Below are positions 37,080-46,939 of a DNA stretch of 64,000 bases, one piece after another; position 1 is the stretch's first letter; each line of letters begins with the position of its first letter. Source of the DNA: Rhizobium sp. 007 (GTDB lineage Bacteria; Pseudomonadota; Alphaproteobacteria; Rhizobiales; Rhizobiaceae); assembly GCF_015353075.1 (NCBI RefSeq), contig NZ_CP064187.1, forward strand, positions 3,167,001 through 3,231,000, written 5' to 3'. The notes below the pieces were generated by a model. It had not been told where the DNA came from and ran no database searches. It was given only the letters and a program-made list of their open reading frames with translations. The position numbers and the translations under genes are program-made.

Positions 37080-39053
37080 ATGACCTCTCCCGAACAACAT
37101 GACCGGATGGCGAATGCGATCCGTTTTCTCTCCATGGATGCCGTCGAAAAGGCAAATTCGGGCCATCCGGGCCTGCCGATGGGCATGGCGGATGTCGCCA
37201 CCGTTCTCTTTACGAAATACCTGAACTTCGATCCCAAGCAGCCGCACTGGCCGAACCGCGACCGCTTCGTGCTGTCGGCCGGTCATGGCTCCATGCTGCT
37301 TTATTCGCTGCTTTATCTGACCGGTTATCCGGACATGTCGATCGAGGACATCAAGAATTTCCGCCAGCTCGGCTATAAGACAGCCGGCCATCCGGAATAC
37401 GGCCATGCGACCGGTATCGAAACCACCACCGGCCCGCTCGGCCAGGGTATCGCGAATTCGGTCGGCATGGCGATCGCCGAGCGCAAGCTGCGCGAGGAGT
37501 TCGGCCCCGACCTGCTCGACCACTACACCTATGTGATCGCCGGCGATGGCTGCCTCATGGAAGGCGTCAGCCAGGAAGCCATCGCACTCGCCGGCCACCT
37601 GAAGCTCAACAAGCTCATCGTCTTCTGGGATAACAATTCGATCACCATCGACGGCGCCGTATCGCTGTCGGATTCGACCGACCAGGTCGCGCGCTTTAAG
37701 GCAGCGCACTGGAACACGATCGAAGTCGATGGTCACGACCAGGCTGCCGTTGCCGCCGCTATCGAAGCCGCGCAGAAATCCGACCGTCCGACACTGATCG
37801 CCTGCAAGACGATCATCGGCTTCGGCGCGCCGAACAAGCAGGGCACCCACAAGGTGCACGGCAACCCGCTCGGCGCAGATGAAATCGCTGCTACCCGCGA
37901 GGCGCTGAACTGGGACGCCGAAGCCTTCACCGTCCCGGCCGACATTCTGGAAGCCTGGCGCAAGGCGGGCACCCGTTCTGCCGAAACCATCACGGCCTGG
38001 GAGGGCCGCCTCGCTGCCTCCGACAAGAAGGCCGAGTTCACCCGCCGCTTTGCCGGCGAATTGCCGCCCGGCTTCGATGCAGCGATCAGCGAATACAAGA
38101 AGAAGCTTGCCGAAACCAAGCCGACGGTCGCGACCCGCAAGGCTTCGGAAGATGCGCTCGAAGTTATCAACGGCTTCCTGCCAGAAACGCTCGGCGGCTC
38201 CGCCGACCTGACGCCCTCGAACAACACCAAGACCAGCCAGATGAAGTCGATTACCCCGACCGACTTCTCCGGCCGCTACATGCATTACGGCATCCGCGAA
38301 CACGGCATGGCGGCCGCCATGAACGGCATCTCGCTGCACGGCGGCCTGATCCCCTACGGCGGCGGCTTCCTGATCTTCTCGGATTATTGCCGCCCGCCGA
38401 TCCGCCTCGCCTCGCTGATGGGCATCCGCGTCATCCACGTGCTGACGCATGACTCGATCGGCCTCGGGGAAGATGGCCCGACGCACCAGCCGGTCGAACA
38501 GCTCGCCGCACTGCGCGCCGTTCCGAACCTGATGATCTTCCGCCCTGCTGATGCCACCGAAACCGCCGAATGCTGGCAGATCGCCATCACGACGCCAAAC
38601 CGTCCGTCGGGCCTGGCGCTCACCCGCCAGAACCTTTCGGCCGTGCGCACCGAATACAGCGAGAAGAACCTCTCGGCTAAGGGCGCCTACACGCTCGCCG
38701 GCTCCGATGATGCCAAGGTCACGATCTTCGCATCGGGCTCCGAGGTCGAGATCGCCATCGCCGCTCGCACGACGCTGGAAGGCAAGGGCATTTCCACCCG
38801 CGTCGTCTCCGTTCCCTGCACCGAACTCTTCTTCGAGCAGCCGGAAGCCTACCGCAATGCGGTCCTCGGCAAGTCGCCGGTCAAGATCGCCGTCGAAGCC
38901 GCCGTCCGCGAAGGCTGGGACGCCTTTATCGGCCCGGAAGGCACCTTTATCGGCATGAAGAGCTTCGGCGCCTCCGGCCCATACAAGGAACTCTACAAGC
39001 ATTTCGGCATCACGGCGGAAGCCGTCGTCGCCGCAGCAGAAGCCAAGCTCTAA
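37080..39053 (+). CDS. tkt: Transketolase
   Basis: Thiamine-diphosphate enzyme of the pentose phosphate pathway, 657 aa. The cofactor-binding block [13 protein letters not shown] (about 154-166), the N-terminal [33 protein letters not shown] and the central [20 protein letters not shown] are intact. It leads a run of carbon-metabolism genes on the plus strand (tkt, gap, pgk, fba); gap follows after 62 bp. Confidence 0.97.
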   Translation: MTSPEQHDRMANAIRFLSMDAVEKANSGHPGLPMGMADVATVLFTKYLNFDPKQPHWPNRDRFVLSAGHGSMLLYSLLYLTGYPDMSIEDIKNFRQLGYKTAGHPEYGHATGIETTTGPLGQGIANSVGMAIAERKLREEFGPDLLDHYTYVIAGDGCLMEGVSQEAIALAGHLKLNKLIVFWDNNSITIDGAVSLSDSTDQVARFKAAHWNTIEVDGHDQAAVAAAIEAAQKSDRPTLIACKTIIGFGAPNKQGTHKVHGNPLGADEIAATREALNWDAEAFTVPADILEAWRKAGTRSAETITAWEGRLAASDKKAEFTRRFAGELPPGFDAAISEYKKKLAETKPTVATRKASEDALEVINGFLPETLGGSADLTPSNNTKTSQMKSITPTDFSGRYMHYGIREHGMAAAMNGISLHGGLIPYGGGFLIFSDYCRPPIRLASLMGIRVIHVLTHDSIGLGEDGPTHQPVEQLAALRAVPNLMIFRPADATETAECWQIAITTPNRPSGLALTRQNLSAVRTEYSEKNLSAKGAYTLAGSDDAKVTIFASGSEVEIAIAARTTLEGKGISTRVVSVPCTELFFEQPEAYRNAVLGKSPVKIAVEAAVREGWDAFIGPEGTFIGMKSFGASGPYKELYKHFGITAEAVVAAAEAKL

Positions 39054-39115
39054 AGGGGGAGCGTTCCGGCGCTCTCCACTCATCCGCAAGCCCCATATCT
39101 AGGGAGTGAATGCAA

Positions 39116-40126
39116 ATGACTGTAAAGGTTGCCATCAATGGCTTTGGCCGCATCGGCCGCAATGTTCTCCGCGCGATCGTCGAATCTGGCCGCACTGACA
39201 TCGAGGTGGTCGCAATCAACGACCTCGGCCCTGTCGAAACCAATGCCCACCTGCTGCGCTATGATTCGATCCACGGCCGCTTCCCCGCAGCCGTCAAGGT
39301 CGAAGGCGACACGATCATCGTCGCCAATGGCAAGCCGATCAAGGTGACGGCGATCAAGGACCCGGCGACGCTGCCGCACCGGGAACTCGGCGTCGACATC
39401 GCGATGGAATGCACCGGCATCTTCACCGCGCGCGACAAGGCCGCGGCCCACCTCACCGCCGGCGCCAAGCGCGTCCTCATCTCGGCGCCTGCCGACGGCG
39501 CTGACCTCACCGTCGTCTACGGCGTCAACCACGACCAGCTCACCAAGGAGCACATGGTCATCTCCAACGCATCCTGCACGACGAACTGCCTGGTTCCGGT
39601 CGTCAAGGTGCTGAACGACGCCGTCGGCATCGACCACGGCTTCATGACGACCATCCACTCCTACACCAACGACCAGCCGTCGCTCGACCAGATGCACAAG
39701 GATCTGTACCGCGCCCGCGCTGCCGCACTCTCGATGATCCCGACCTCGACCGGTGCGGCAAAAGCCGTCGGCCTTGTCCTGCCGGAACTGAAGGGTAAAC
39801 TCGACGGCACGTCGATCCGCGTCCCGACCCCGAACGTCTCCGTCGTCGACTTCAAGTTCGTCGCCAAGAAGGCAACCACGGTTCAGGAAATCAACGAAGC
39901 CATCAAGACTGCCGCCAACGGCAAGCTGAAGGGCGTTCTCGGCTACACCGAGGAGCCGCTGGTTTCCCGCGACTTCAACCACGACAGCCAATCCTCGATC
40001 TTGGCAATCGACCAGACCAAGGTCATGGAAGGCAATTTCGTCCGAATCCTCACTTGGTACGACAACGAGTGGGGCTTCTCCAACCGCATGGCCGACACGG
40101 CCGTTGCGTTTGCGAAACTCATCTAA
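39116..40126 (+). CDS. gap: Glyceraldehyde-3-phosphate dehydrogenase (type I)
   Basis: NAD-dependent glycolytic and gluconeogenic enzyme of 336 aa. NAD-binding [14 protein letters not shown] is at 7-20 and the active site [12 protein letters not shown] places the catalytic Cys at 154. I chose the ATG at 39116 because AGGGAG is nine bases upstream; an in-frame ATG two codons earlier is too close to that site. Confidence 0.97.
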   Translation: MTVKVAINGFGRIGRNVLRAIVESGRTDIEVVAINDLGPVETNAHLLRYDSIHGRFPAAVKVEGDTIIVANGKPIKVTAIKDPATLPHRELGVDIAMECTGIFTARDKAAAHLTAGAKRVLISAPADGADLTVVYGVNHDQLTKEHMVISNASCTTNCLVPVVKVLNDAVGIDHGFMTTIHSYTNDQPSLDQMHKDLYRARAAALSMIPTSTGAAKAVGLVLPELKGKLDGTSIRVPTPNVSVVDFKFVAKKATTVQEINEAIKTAANGKLKGVLGYTEEPLVSRDFNHDSQSSILAIDQTKVMEGNFVRILTWYDNEWGFSNRMADTAVAFAKLI

Positions 40127-40147
40127 GTTTTGCGAAGCGGATTAGGA

Positions 40148-40180
40148 AGGCGGCCTGCGAAAGCGGGCCGCTTTTGTTTT
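40148..40180 (+). terminator. Rho-independent terminator after gap
   Basis: GCGGCCTGC (40150-40158), loop GAAA, GCGGGCCGC (40163-40171) form a 9-bp stem with one wobble, followed by TTTTGTTTT. It lies 24 bp after the gap stop, so the downstream GNAT gene needs its own promoter. Confidence 0.9.
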
Positions 40181-40251
40181 GAGCACTGCCCGAGCTATCA
40201 AGTCCCTTGCGGCAAAAACGGCATGCATCTGCCCATGCCGGCAGAACGAGG

Positions 40252-40758
40252 ATGAAGATCGTGGAATATCTCGATATTCGAAAGGCAAGCGCAGACGACG
40301 CAGAGGAGCTCTGTGTGCTCCTCAACGAGATAATCGAAGTTGGCGGCACCACTGCTCTGGAGGAGCCACTCTCCGTAAAGGAGCTGACCGACTGGTTCAT
40401 CACCGGCAAGTCCGCACTGACATGCCACGTCGCACGGGCCGGGCCTGGCATTGCAGGATTTCAGTTCCTGAGCCTTTACGAAAACCTACCGAAAGGGTGG
40501 GCCGACATCGGAACCTTTGCTCGCCTGAGCCCGAAGATACCCGGCGTCGGTACCAAGCTCTTCGCCGCGACCTTGTCCGCCGCCGAAGAGCGCGGCGTCG
40601 CGTTCATCAATGCAACCATCCGCGCCGACAACACTGCCGGACTCGCTTATTATGAGAAGATGGGCTTCCAGACATATAGGACGATTGAAAAGGTGCCGCT
40701 CCGGGATGGCACGCTCGTGGATAGAATCCAGAAGTGCTTCGCGGTGAAGAAAATTTGA
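40252..40758 (+). CDS. GNAT-family N-acetyltransferase
   Basis: Acetyl-CoA-dependent transferase of about 168 aa. The GNAT core runs from LDIRKASADDAEELCVLLNE through the acetyl-CoA loop PGVGTKLFAATLSAAEERG to the C-terminal NTAGLAYYEKMGFQTYRT. The ATG at 40252 is preceded at once by ACGAGG; a GTG at 40261 has better spacing, so the start may be three codons later. Substrate unknown; it is an unrelated insertion in the carbon-metabolism run. Confidence 0.82.
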   Translation: MKIVEYLDIRKASADDAEELCVLLNEIIEVGGTTALEEPLSVKELTDWFITGKSALTCHVARAGPGIAGFQFLSLYENLPKGWADIGTFARLSPKIPGVGTKLFAATLSAAEERGVAFINATIRADNTAGLAYYEKMGFQTYRTIEKVPLRDGTLVDRIQKCFAVKKI

Positions 40759-41052
40759 GCGGCGTCTAACGACCTTTCGAAAAGCAAAAAATTGCAGTCC
40801 TCTTCTCCTTGCCCTGCTCTTGCCTGATTTACCTATAAGTTCTTCATAGAGAATCTCTCCCGTAGCATCCCCACCGGCCAGCCGTCCGGCGCGCCGTTCA
40901 GCAGCATGAAGCCGCAGGCAAGCGAGGTTAAGCCACAAGGCCTACCCTTCCGACCTGTTTTGCCGTTTACTGATGCAGGCGGAATGAAGCGTGGAGGGCG
41001 GAAATAGCGGCATGCCGGGGCGGATTGCGGCGGGCAATGAAAGGGGTTGGAC

Positions 41053-42915
41053 GTGGAAGCATTCTACATCGTCGTACTGGTATCGACGGCGCTTGTGCTT
41101 CTTGCGGCCTTCTCAAGCCTGCTCGCCTTCCGCTTTGGCGCTCCCCTGCTTTTGCTTTTCCTGGCAATCGGCCTGATTGCCGGTGTAGACGGGCTCGGCA
41201 TCGAGTTCAGCAACAATTACCTCGCCTATATCCTCGGCTCGATCGCACTTGCCATCATTCTCTTCGATTCCGGCTTCGGCACGCCGATTCAAGCCTTCAA
41301 GCTCGCGGCTATACCTTCGCTGACGCTTGCCTCCGTTGGCGTGCTGATGACCGCCGGCCTCTTTGCCGTTGTCGCCATGTGGCTGCTGAACTTCACCTGG
41401 CTCGAAGGCCTGCTGCTCGGCTCGATCGTCGCCTCCACGGATGCGGCCGCCGTCTTCTTCCTGCTGCGCATCGGTGGCATCAACATCCGCGACAAGGTGC
41501 GCTCGACGCTCGAAGTGGAATCCGGCACGAATGATCCGATGGCGATCTTCCTCACCATCGCCCTCGTCGAACTGCTTGCCAGCGGCGAAGGCTATGCCGG
41601 CATCAATATCGGCATGCTCGCGGTGTTCATTCAGGAAATGGGCCTTGGCGTCATCCTCGGGCTGCTCGGCGGCATGATGATCGCGCAGGTCGTCGGCCGT
41701 CTGGACACTGACCGCGGCCTCACGCCGATCTTCGTGCTCGGCCTTGCCATGCTGGTGTTTTCCTTCGCAGGCGCCGTCGGCGGCAGCGGTTTCCTGGCCG
41801 TCTATGTCGCCGGCATCTATGCCGGAAACCGCAAGCTTCCGGCGCTGGGATCGATCAAACGTTTTCAAGACGGCATGACCTGGCTCGCGCAGATCATCAT
41901 GTTCCTCGTGCTCGGCCTGCTCGCGACGCCCTCGCAGTTTCCGGCGATCATCCTCCCAGCGGTTGCACTGGCGCTGTTCCTGATCTTCGTTGCCCGTCCG
42001 CTCGCCATCTGGCTTTCGCTCCTGCCTTTCGACTATACGCAGCAGGAGATCGGCTTCGTCGCCTGGGTCGGGCTTCGCGGCGCAGTTTCGATCCTGCTCG
42101 CGATCATGCCGATCCTCGGCGGGCTGCCGAACGGGCAGATCTATTTCAACACCGCCTTCATCATTGTGCTGGTCTCGCTGCTGATTCAGGGCTGGACGAT
42201 CAAGCCGGTGGCCAAGAAGCTCGGCCTCATCATTCCCCCGCGCATGGGTGCCGTCGACAAGGTCGAGGTCGACCTGCCGGGTGCGGCAAACCACGAGCTA
42301 CTTTCCTATCGCGTCATCAAGGACAGCCCGATCCTTCGCGGCGAGCGCATCCCGCGCTGGGCAACGCCTTCGCTCGTCATTCGCGACGGCAAGTCGATGC
42401 GTTATCAATACGCCGGGCGGCTGCGCGAGAACGATCTCGTCTATCTGTTCATCGTGCCGAGCCACTCGCGTCTGCTTGACCGGCTTTTCGCCAGTCGCGC
42501 GCCGGTGGATGCGGACGATGCCGAGTTCTTTGGTGCCTTCGCGCTCTCCCCTGCCCGCCCCGCAGCCGATCTCGATGCTGCCTACGGCCCGGGCCTGCTG
42601 AATGAATCCGAGAAGGGGCTGACGATCGCCGAACTGATGAAGCAGCGCCTTGGCGGCAAGGCGGACTATGCCGATCGCGTCCGTCTCGGCTCGATCATCC
42701 TGATCGTCCGCGACCTCGACGACCAGGCCCATATCACCTCGGTCGGCATGTCGCTCGAGGCTGTCGAGCCTGCCATCACGCTGCCGATCTTCATCAATCT
42801 GCATGACATCGTCCAGCGTATCCGCGACCGCCTCAAGGGTCGCAAAAACCCGGAAGCCGCAACGGCCAAGGGCGTGCCGGACCGTGACGAAAACGCGCGT
42901 GAAAACCACGGTTGA
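41053..42915 (+). CDS. Potassium/proton antiporter, CPA1 family (CvrA/NhaP2-like)
   Basis: Inner-membrane cation/proton exchanger of about 620 aa: 12-13 TM segments in residues 1-390 (with the conserved STDAAAVFFLLR and ESGTNDPMAIFLTIA, whose Asp residues bind the ion), then a TrkA-C domain (SYRVIKDSPILRGERIPRWA) and a C-terminal CorC/HlyC-like domain (GSIILIVRDLDDQAHITSVG). No ATG fits: a GTG at 41053 lies six bases after AAGGGG and is preferred over a TTG at 41047 that is too close to it. Confidence 0.9.
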   Translation: MEAFYIVVLVSTALVLLAAFSSLLAFRFGAPLLLLFLAIGLIAGVDGLGIEFSNNYLAYILGSIALAIILFDSGFGTPIQAFKLAAIPSLTLASVGVLMTAGLFAVVAMWLLNFTWLEGLLLGSIVASTDAAAVFFLLRIGGINIRDKVRSTLEVESGTNDPMAIFLTIALVELLASGEGYAGINIGMLAVFIQEMGLGVILGLLGGMMIAQVVGRLDTDRGLTPIFVLGLAMLVFSFAGAVGGSGFLAVYVAGIYAGNRKLPALGSIKRFQDGMTWLAQIIMFLVLGLLATPSQFPAIILPAVALALFLIFVARPLAIWLSLLPFDYTQQEIGFVAWVGLRGAVSILLAIMPILGGLPNGQIYFNTAFIIVLVSLLIQGWTIKPVAKKLGLIIPPRMGAVDKVEVDLPGAANHELLSYRVIKDSPILRGERIPRWATPSLVIRDGKSMRYQYAGRLRENDLVYLFIVPSHSRLLDRLFASRAPVDADDAEFFGAFALSPARPAADLDAAYGPGLLNESEKGLTIAELMKQRLGGKADYADRVRLGSIILIVRDLDDQAHITSVGMSLEAVEPAITLPIFINLHDIVQRIRDRLKGRKNPEAATAKGVPDRDENARENHG

Positions 42916-42986
42916 ACGCCTTGCGTCTTGAGGCATCCTTGCTATGGTCGGCCACCTTCCAAGGCAAATAACGAACGGATAGTCCC

Positions 42987-44186
42987 ATGCCAGCTTTCAA
43001 GACTCTCGACGACCTCAGCGGCATCGCCGGAAAGCGTGTTCTCGTCCGCGTCGACCTCAACGTGCCCGTGAAAGACGGCAAGGTGACCGACACGACGCGC
43101 ATTGAACGCGTTGCGCCGACGATCCTCGAACTGTCGAAGAAGGGGGCCAAGGTTGTTCTGCTTGCGCATTTCGGCCGCCCGAAAGAAGGCCCCTCACCGG
43201 ACCTCTCGCTCTCGCTGATCGCGCCGGACGTTTCAAAGGTGCTCGGCAAGCCGGTTGCCACGGCATCGGACTCGATCGGCGAAGCCGCTGCTTCGGCCGT
43301 CGCCGGAATGAAGGATGGCGATATCCTGCTTCTCGAAAACACCCGCTTCCACAAAGGTGAGGAAAAGAACGACGCGGAGTTCACCAAGGCGCTCGCTGCC
43401 AATGGCGACATCTATGTGAACGACGCTTTCTCCGCCGCGCATCGCGCCCATGCGTCCACCGAGGGCCTTGCCCACCTCATTCCTGCCTATGCCGGCCGCA
43501 CCATGCAGCAGGAGCTCGAGGCGCTCGAAAAAGGCCTCGGCAGTCCGGCCCGCCCGGTCGTTGCCATCGTCGGCGGCGCCAAGGTTTCCACCAAGATCGA
43601 TCTGCTCATGAACCTCGTGAAGAAGGTCGATGCCCTGGTGATCGGCGGCGGCATGGCCAATACCTTCCTCGCCGCCCGCGGCACCAATGTCGGCAAGTCG
43701 CTCTGCGAGCATGACCTTGGCGAAACCGCAAAGCAGATCATGATCGAAGCCGCGACAGCCGGCTGCGCGATCATTCTGCCGGAAGACGGCGTTGTCGCAC
43801 GCGAGTTCAAGGCAGGTGCCGCCAACCAGACCGTCGACATCAACGCCATTCCCGAAGATGCCATGGTCCTCGACGTCGGTCCGAAGTCGGTCGAGGTGGT
43901 CAAGGCCTGGATCGAGCGCGCCCAGACGCTGGTCTGGAACGGGCCGCTCGGCGCCTTCGAAATCGAGCCTTTCGATAAGGCGACGGTCGCAGCGGCCAAA
44001 TACGCTGCCGAACGCACCAAGGCTGGCAAGCTCACCTCCGTCGCAGGCGGCGGCGATACCGTTTCGGCACTGAACCATGCCGGTGCTGCTGATGACTTCA
44101 GCTATGTTTCGACCGCAGGCGGCGCCTTCCTCGAATGGATGGAAGGCAAGGTCCTGCCGGGCGTTGCCGTTCTTTCCGGCAAGTAA
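42987..44186 (+). CDS. pgk: Phosphoglycerate kinase
   Basis: Two-domain glycolytic kinase of 399 aa that interconverts 1,3-bisphosphoglycerate and 3-phosphoglycerate with ADP/ATP. The family signature [18 protein letters not shown] is near the N-terminus; the substrate Arg block LLAHFGRP, the hinge region [11 protein letters not shown] and the C-terminal [12 protein letters not shown] are intact. It lies 71 bp after the antiporter and 204 bp before fba. Confidence 0.97.
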   Translation: MPAFKTLDDLSGIAGKRVLVRVDLNVPVKDGKVTDTTRIERVAPTILELSKKGAKVVLLAHFGRPKEGPSPDLSLSLIAPDVSKVLGKPVATASDSIGEAAASAVAGMKDGDILLLENTRFHKGEEKNDAEFTKALAANGDIYVNDAFSAAHRAHASTEGLAHLIPAYAGRTMQQELEALEKGLGSPARPVVAIVGGAKVSTKIDLLMNLVKKVDALVIGGGMANTFLAARGTNVGKSLCEHDLGETAKQIMIEAATAGCAIILPEDGVVAREFKAGAANQTVDINAIPEDAMVLDVGPKSVEVVKAWIERAQTLVWNGPLGAFEIEPFDKATVAAAKYAAERTKAGKLTSVAGGGDTVSALNHAGAADDFSYVSTAGGAFLEWMEGKVLPGVAVLSGK

Positions 44187-44264
44187 GCGCCCGGCTGATT
44201 TGGCAATCTGGAAGCGTTTAGGCTTCGGCGGTCTTTTGCTCAGGCCGCGAAAAAAATCTCAAAG

Positions 44265-44298
44265 TTTCAAACGATTGAAATGATTTCAATCGTTTCAA
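44265..44298. promoter_or_regulatory. Long palindromic operator upstream of fba
   Basis: AAACGATTGAAA (44269-44280) and TTTCAATCGTTT (44284-44295) are a perfect 12-bp inverted repeat around TGA. The block can also be read as overlapping LacI-type sites, such as TTTCAAACGATTGAAA at 44265-44280. It lies between pgk and fba, about 95 bp before the fba ATG, without a T run, so it is an operator rather than a terminator. A LacI/GalR-type regulator of carbon metabolism (PckR in S. meliloti) is a candidate; that link is inference. Confidence 0.65.
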
Positions 44299-44390
44299 TG
44301 ACTTAGCGCTCCATTCTCCTGCCTATAAACTTCTGTTATCGCCGACCTATATGCATGGTTGCCGATTTTCTTGTCGTGGAGAGAGTAAAA

Positions 44391-45416
44391 ATGAGCGAAC
44401 GCCTGGAAGACATTGCAGCAAAGATGGTAGCGGGTGGCCGGGGGCTGCTTGCCGCCGATGAATCGACCGGTACGATTGGAAAGCGGTTCGATACGATCGG
44501 CCTGGAATCCACTGAAACGAGCCGCCGCGATTATCGCGAAATGCTCTTCCGCTCCGAAGAGGCTATGAAGAAGTATATCTCGGGCGTGATCCTCTATGAA
44601 GAGACGCTTTATCAGAAGGCGGCCGACGGCACGCCCTTCGTCGACATCATCAAGGCTGCAGACAGCATTCCCGGCATCAAGGTCGATACCGGCGCCAAGC
44701 CGATGGCGAAGTATCCGGGCGAAACGATCACCGAAGGCCTCGACGGCCTCGCCGACCGCCTTGCCAAATATTATGAAGCCGGAGCCCGCTTCGCCAAGTG
44801 GCGCGGCGTGATCGCCATCTCCTCCTCGCTGCCGACCTGGGGTTCGATGAAAGCGAACGCTCATGCGCTCGCCCGCTACGCCGTGCTCTGCCAGCAAGCC
44901 GGTATCGTGCCGATCGTCGAGCCGGAATGCCTGATGGACGGCAAGCCGGGCGACCACAATATCGACCGCTGCGCCGAAGTCACCGAATGGACGCTGCGCA
45001 CCGTCTTTGAAGAACTTGCCGATGCACGCGTCAGCCTGGAAGGCATGATCCTGAAGCCAAACATGGTCATTGACGGCAAGAACGCCCGCAAGGCATCCGT
45101 CGCGGAAGTCGCCGAACGCACTGTCCAGGTTTTGAAGCGCACTGTTCCGTCCGCCGTTCCCGGAATTGCCTTCCTTTCCGGCGGTCAATCCACCGAAGAG
45201 GCGACAGCTCACCTCTCGGCGATCAATTCCGGATTCGAATTGCCATGGAAGGTCACCTTCTCCTATGGCCGCGCACTGCAGGATACGGCCCTGAAGGCGT
45301 GGGGCGGAAAACAGGAAAACGTCGCCGCCGGCCAACGCGCCTTCAGCCACCGCGCCGAAATGAACAGCCTTGCGGCCAAGGGCAGTTGGAAACAGGAACT
45401 CGAAAAGGCGGCGTAG
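44391..45416 (+). CDS. fba: Class I fructose-bisphosphate aldolase
   Basis: Schiff-base aldolase of 341 aa. It starts MSERLEDIAAKMVAGGRGLL behind GGAGAG; family blocks are LLAADESTGTIGKRF, GVILYEETLYQK, VPIVEPECLMDG and GMILKPNM, whose Lys forms the Schiff base. The C-terminal FSYGRALQDTALKAWGGK is typical. The class I (metal-independent) enzyme in this position corresponds to fbaB of S. meliloti. Confidence 0.95.
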   Translation: MSERLEDIAAKMVAGGRGLLAADESTGTIGKRFDTIGLESTETSRRDYREMLFRSEEAMKKYISGVILYEETLYQKAADGTPFVDIIKAADSIPGIKVDTGAKPMAKYPGETITEGLDGLADRLAKYYEAGARFAKWRGVIAISSSLPTWGSMKANAHALARYAVLCQQAGIVPIVEPECLMDGKPGDHNIDRCAEVTEWTLRTVFEELADARVSLEGMILKPNMVIDGKNARKASVAEVAERTVQVLKRTVPSAVPGIAFLSGGQSTEEATAHLSAINSGFELPWKVTFSYGRALQDTALKAWGGKQENVAAGQRAFSHRAEMNSLAAKGSWKQELEKAA

Positions 45417-45443
45417 CCGCCACTGAGTGCCTTTGCGACGCGG

Positions 45444-45569
45444 CCCCGTGAGCTTGTCACGGGGTCCAGCCGCGCCATGCCGATGGCGCGATGACTCGAA
45501 ATGAATGATGAAGAGAACCATTCACGGCGCGGACGCTGCGTGGTTTCGTTCCTGTGACAAGCACAGGAA
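45444..45569. repeat. RIME-like mosaic repeat with two hairpins
   Basis: Two perfect hairpins lie in opposite orientation: CCCCGTGA-GCTTG-TCACGGGG (45444-45464) and TTCCTGTG-ACAAG-CACAGGAA (45549-45569). They share the core GTG-N-CTTGTCAC with each other and with the element at 16099-16180. The stretch between fba and the PhzF-like gene is otherwise gene-free. No T run follows either hairpin. Confidence 0.72.
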
Positions 45570-45689
45570 TGCAGGAGGGCGGCGCAAGCTCGCCAAGCTC
45601 AATTCTTGCATTGTCACGGCGACAAGATTGCGCTTTCGCGATCGAAGGACATGACTCATTGTTGCGGCTTCCAAAATATCGGAGCCGCA

Positions 45690-46607
45690 ATGACTGTCCT
45701 TTCTTATACGACCGTCGACGTTTTCACTTCTAACCGTTTTGAAGGCAATCCGCTCGCGGTCGTCACCGGCGCGGAGCAACTCAGCCCCAAGACGATGCAG
45801 AAGATCGCAGCGGAATTCAAATATTCCGAAATCACCTTCGTCCTGCCGCCCAAGGATCCCGCCAACACGGCGAATGTCCGAATCTTCACGCCGACGATGG
45901 AGGTGCCTTTCGCAGGTCATCCGAATGTCGGTACAGCTTATGTTCTCGGCCAGCAGCAGGAGATCTTCGGCAGGCCGGTCGGCGACACGCTGCGTTTCGA
46001 AGAAAAGGCCGGTCTGGTCGAAGTGGCGCTTCGGCGTATTGAAGGTCAGGTAACTGCTGCAACGATCCGTGCACCTCGGCCTCTGGATATCGGGGCTGCC
46101 GTCTGCGAAGAAACCATTGCGCGCTGCATCGGCATCGACCGCAGCACAATCGTCAAATCGACCCACCAGCCGGTTTTCGTCTCCGTCGGCCTTACCTTTG
46201 CGGTTGCCGAACTCGACGGTCTGGCATCGCTTGGCGCCGCCCGACCGAATCTCACGCATTTCCAAGAGGCTGCCGGCCCGAACGCTGAAAGCAATCACGA
46301 TTTCTCGCTCTTCGTCTATGTCCGTTCGCCGGACGAGCCTTGGACGATCCGCGCCCGCATGTTCGCGCCACTAGACAACGTTCCCGAGGATCCGGCGACA
46401 GGCAGCGCTTCGGCGGCACTCTCCGCCCATCTCGTCTCACTCGCACCGGAGCAAACCGTGACCCGGCGTGTGACGATCGAGCAAGGTGTCGAGATGGGCC
46501 GGCGCAGCATCATCGAAGTCGATGTCGTCAAGAAGGATGGCGTCGTGACGGACGTCGCGATTTCCGGCAGTTGCGTGCCGGTCATGCGCGGTGAGATCAC
46601 CGTCTAG
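45690..46607 (+). CDS. PhzF-family isomerase/epimerase
   Basis: A 305-aa protein of the diaminopimelate-epimerase fold. Blocks shared with PhzF/YddE are [17 protein letters not shown], the catalytic Glu47 (KYSEITFVL), [14 protein letters not shown] and [16 protein letters not shown]. The start at 45690 has GGAG five bases upstream; the frame is open to 45606. Phenazine genes are absent, so this is the general-metabolism group with unknown substrate. Its stop codon overlaps that of a convergent small gene. Confidence 0.9.
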   Translation: MTVLSYTTVDVFTSNRFEGNPLAVVTGAEQLSPKTMQKIAAEFKYSEITFVLPPKDPANTANVRIFTPTMEVPFAGHPNVGTAYVLGQQQEIFGRPVGDTLRFEEKAGLVEVALRRIEGQVTAATIRAPRPLDIGAAVCEETIARCIGIDRSTIVKSTHQPVFVSVGLTFAVAELDGLASLGAARPNLTHFQEAAGPNAESNHDFSLFVYVRSPDEPWTIRARMFAPLDNVPEDPATGSASAALSAHLVSLAPEQTVTRRVTIEQGVEMGRRSIIEVDVVKKDGVVTDVAISGSCVPVMRGEITV

Positions 46608-46768
46608 GCGATCAGGTCGCGGCCAAGAAGCGCGACCGCCCAAACGGCAAACGCAATCAGCGCAATCTTCCAGAAGTCCATCCGTTGCCGCAAACCGGGC
46701 AACCCCAGCGGCTTGATGATCTGTATAACCATGGCAAGGACGAGCAACAGCGCCAGAAGCTTTGTCAT
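46604..46768 (-). CDS. Small hydrophobic membrane protein
   Basis: A 54-aa frame starting MTKLLALLLVLAMVIQIIKP with two predicted TM helices (about 3-17 and 33-47) joined by a short basic loop (GLRQRMDFW). It ends in GRDLIA, overlapping the PhzF-like stop codon in the opposite strand. The clean hydrophobic pattern and Arg/Trp at membrane edges support a real gene. The ribosome binding site (GGAAAAA) is weak. No function can be assigned. Confidence 0.65.
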   Translation of the reverse strand: MTKLLALLLVLAMVIQIIKPLGLPGLRQRMDFWKIALIAFAVWAVALLGRDLIA

Positions 46769-46939
46769 GGCATTATTTTTCCAATATTTCAGAATGTCAC
46801 AGGACGGACATTATTCCGCGCGAACACAGCACTTCTTCATGCCGTAACGGCATTCCGAACCATAATCAACACCATTGGGACAGGGCGGGCAGCGTCTTGT
46901 CTTATGACTTATTAAATCGAACTTGCCGAGAATTTGGAA

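Noticed and set aside
37008..39089. 693-codon open frame antisense to transketolase
   Set aside because: It mirrors tkt codon by codon and has no recognisable domain. The tkt protein is complete and typical.
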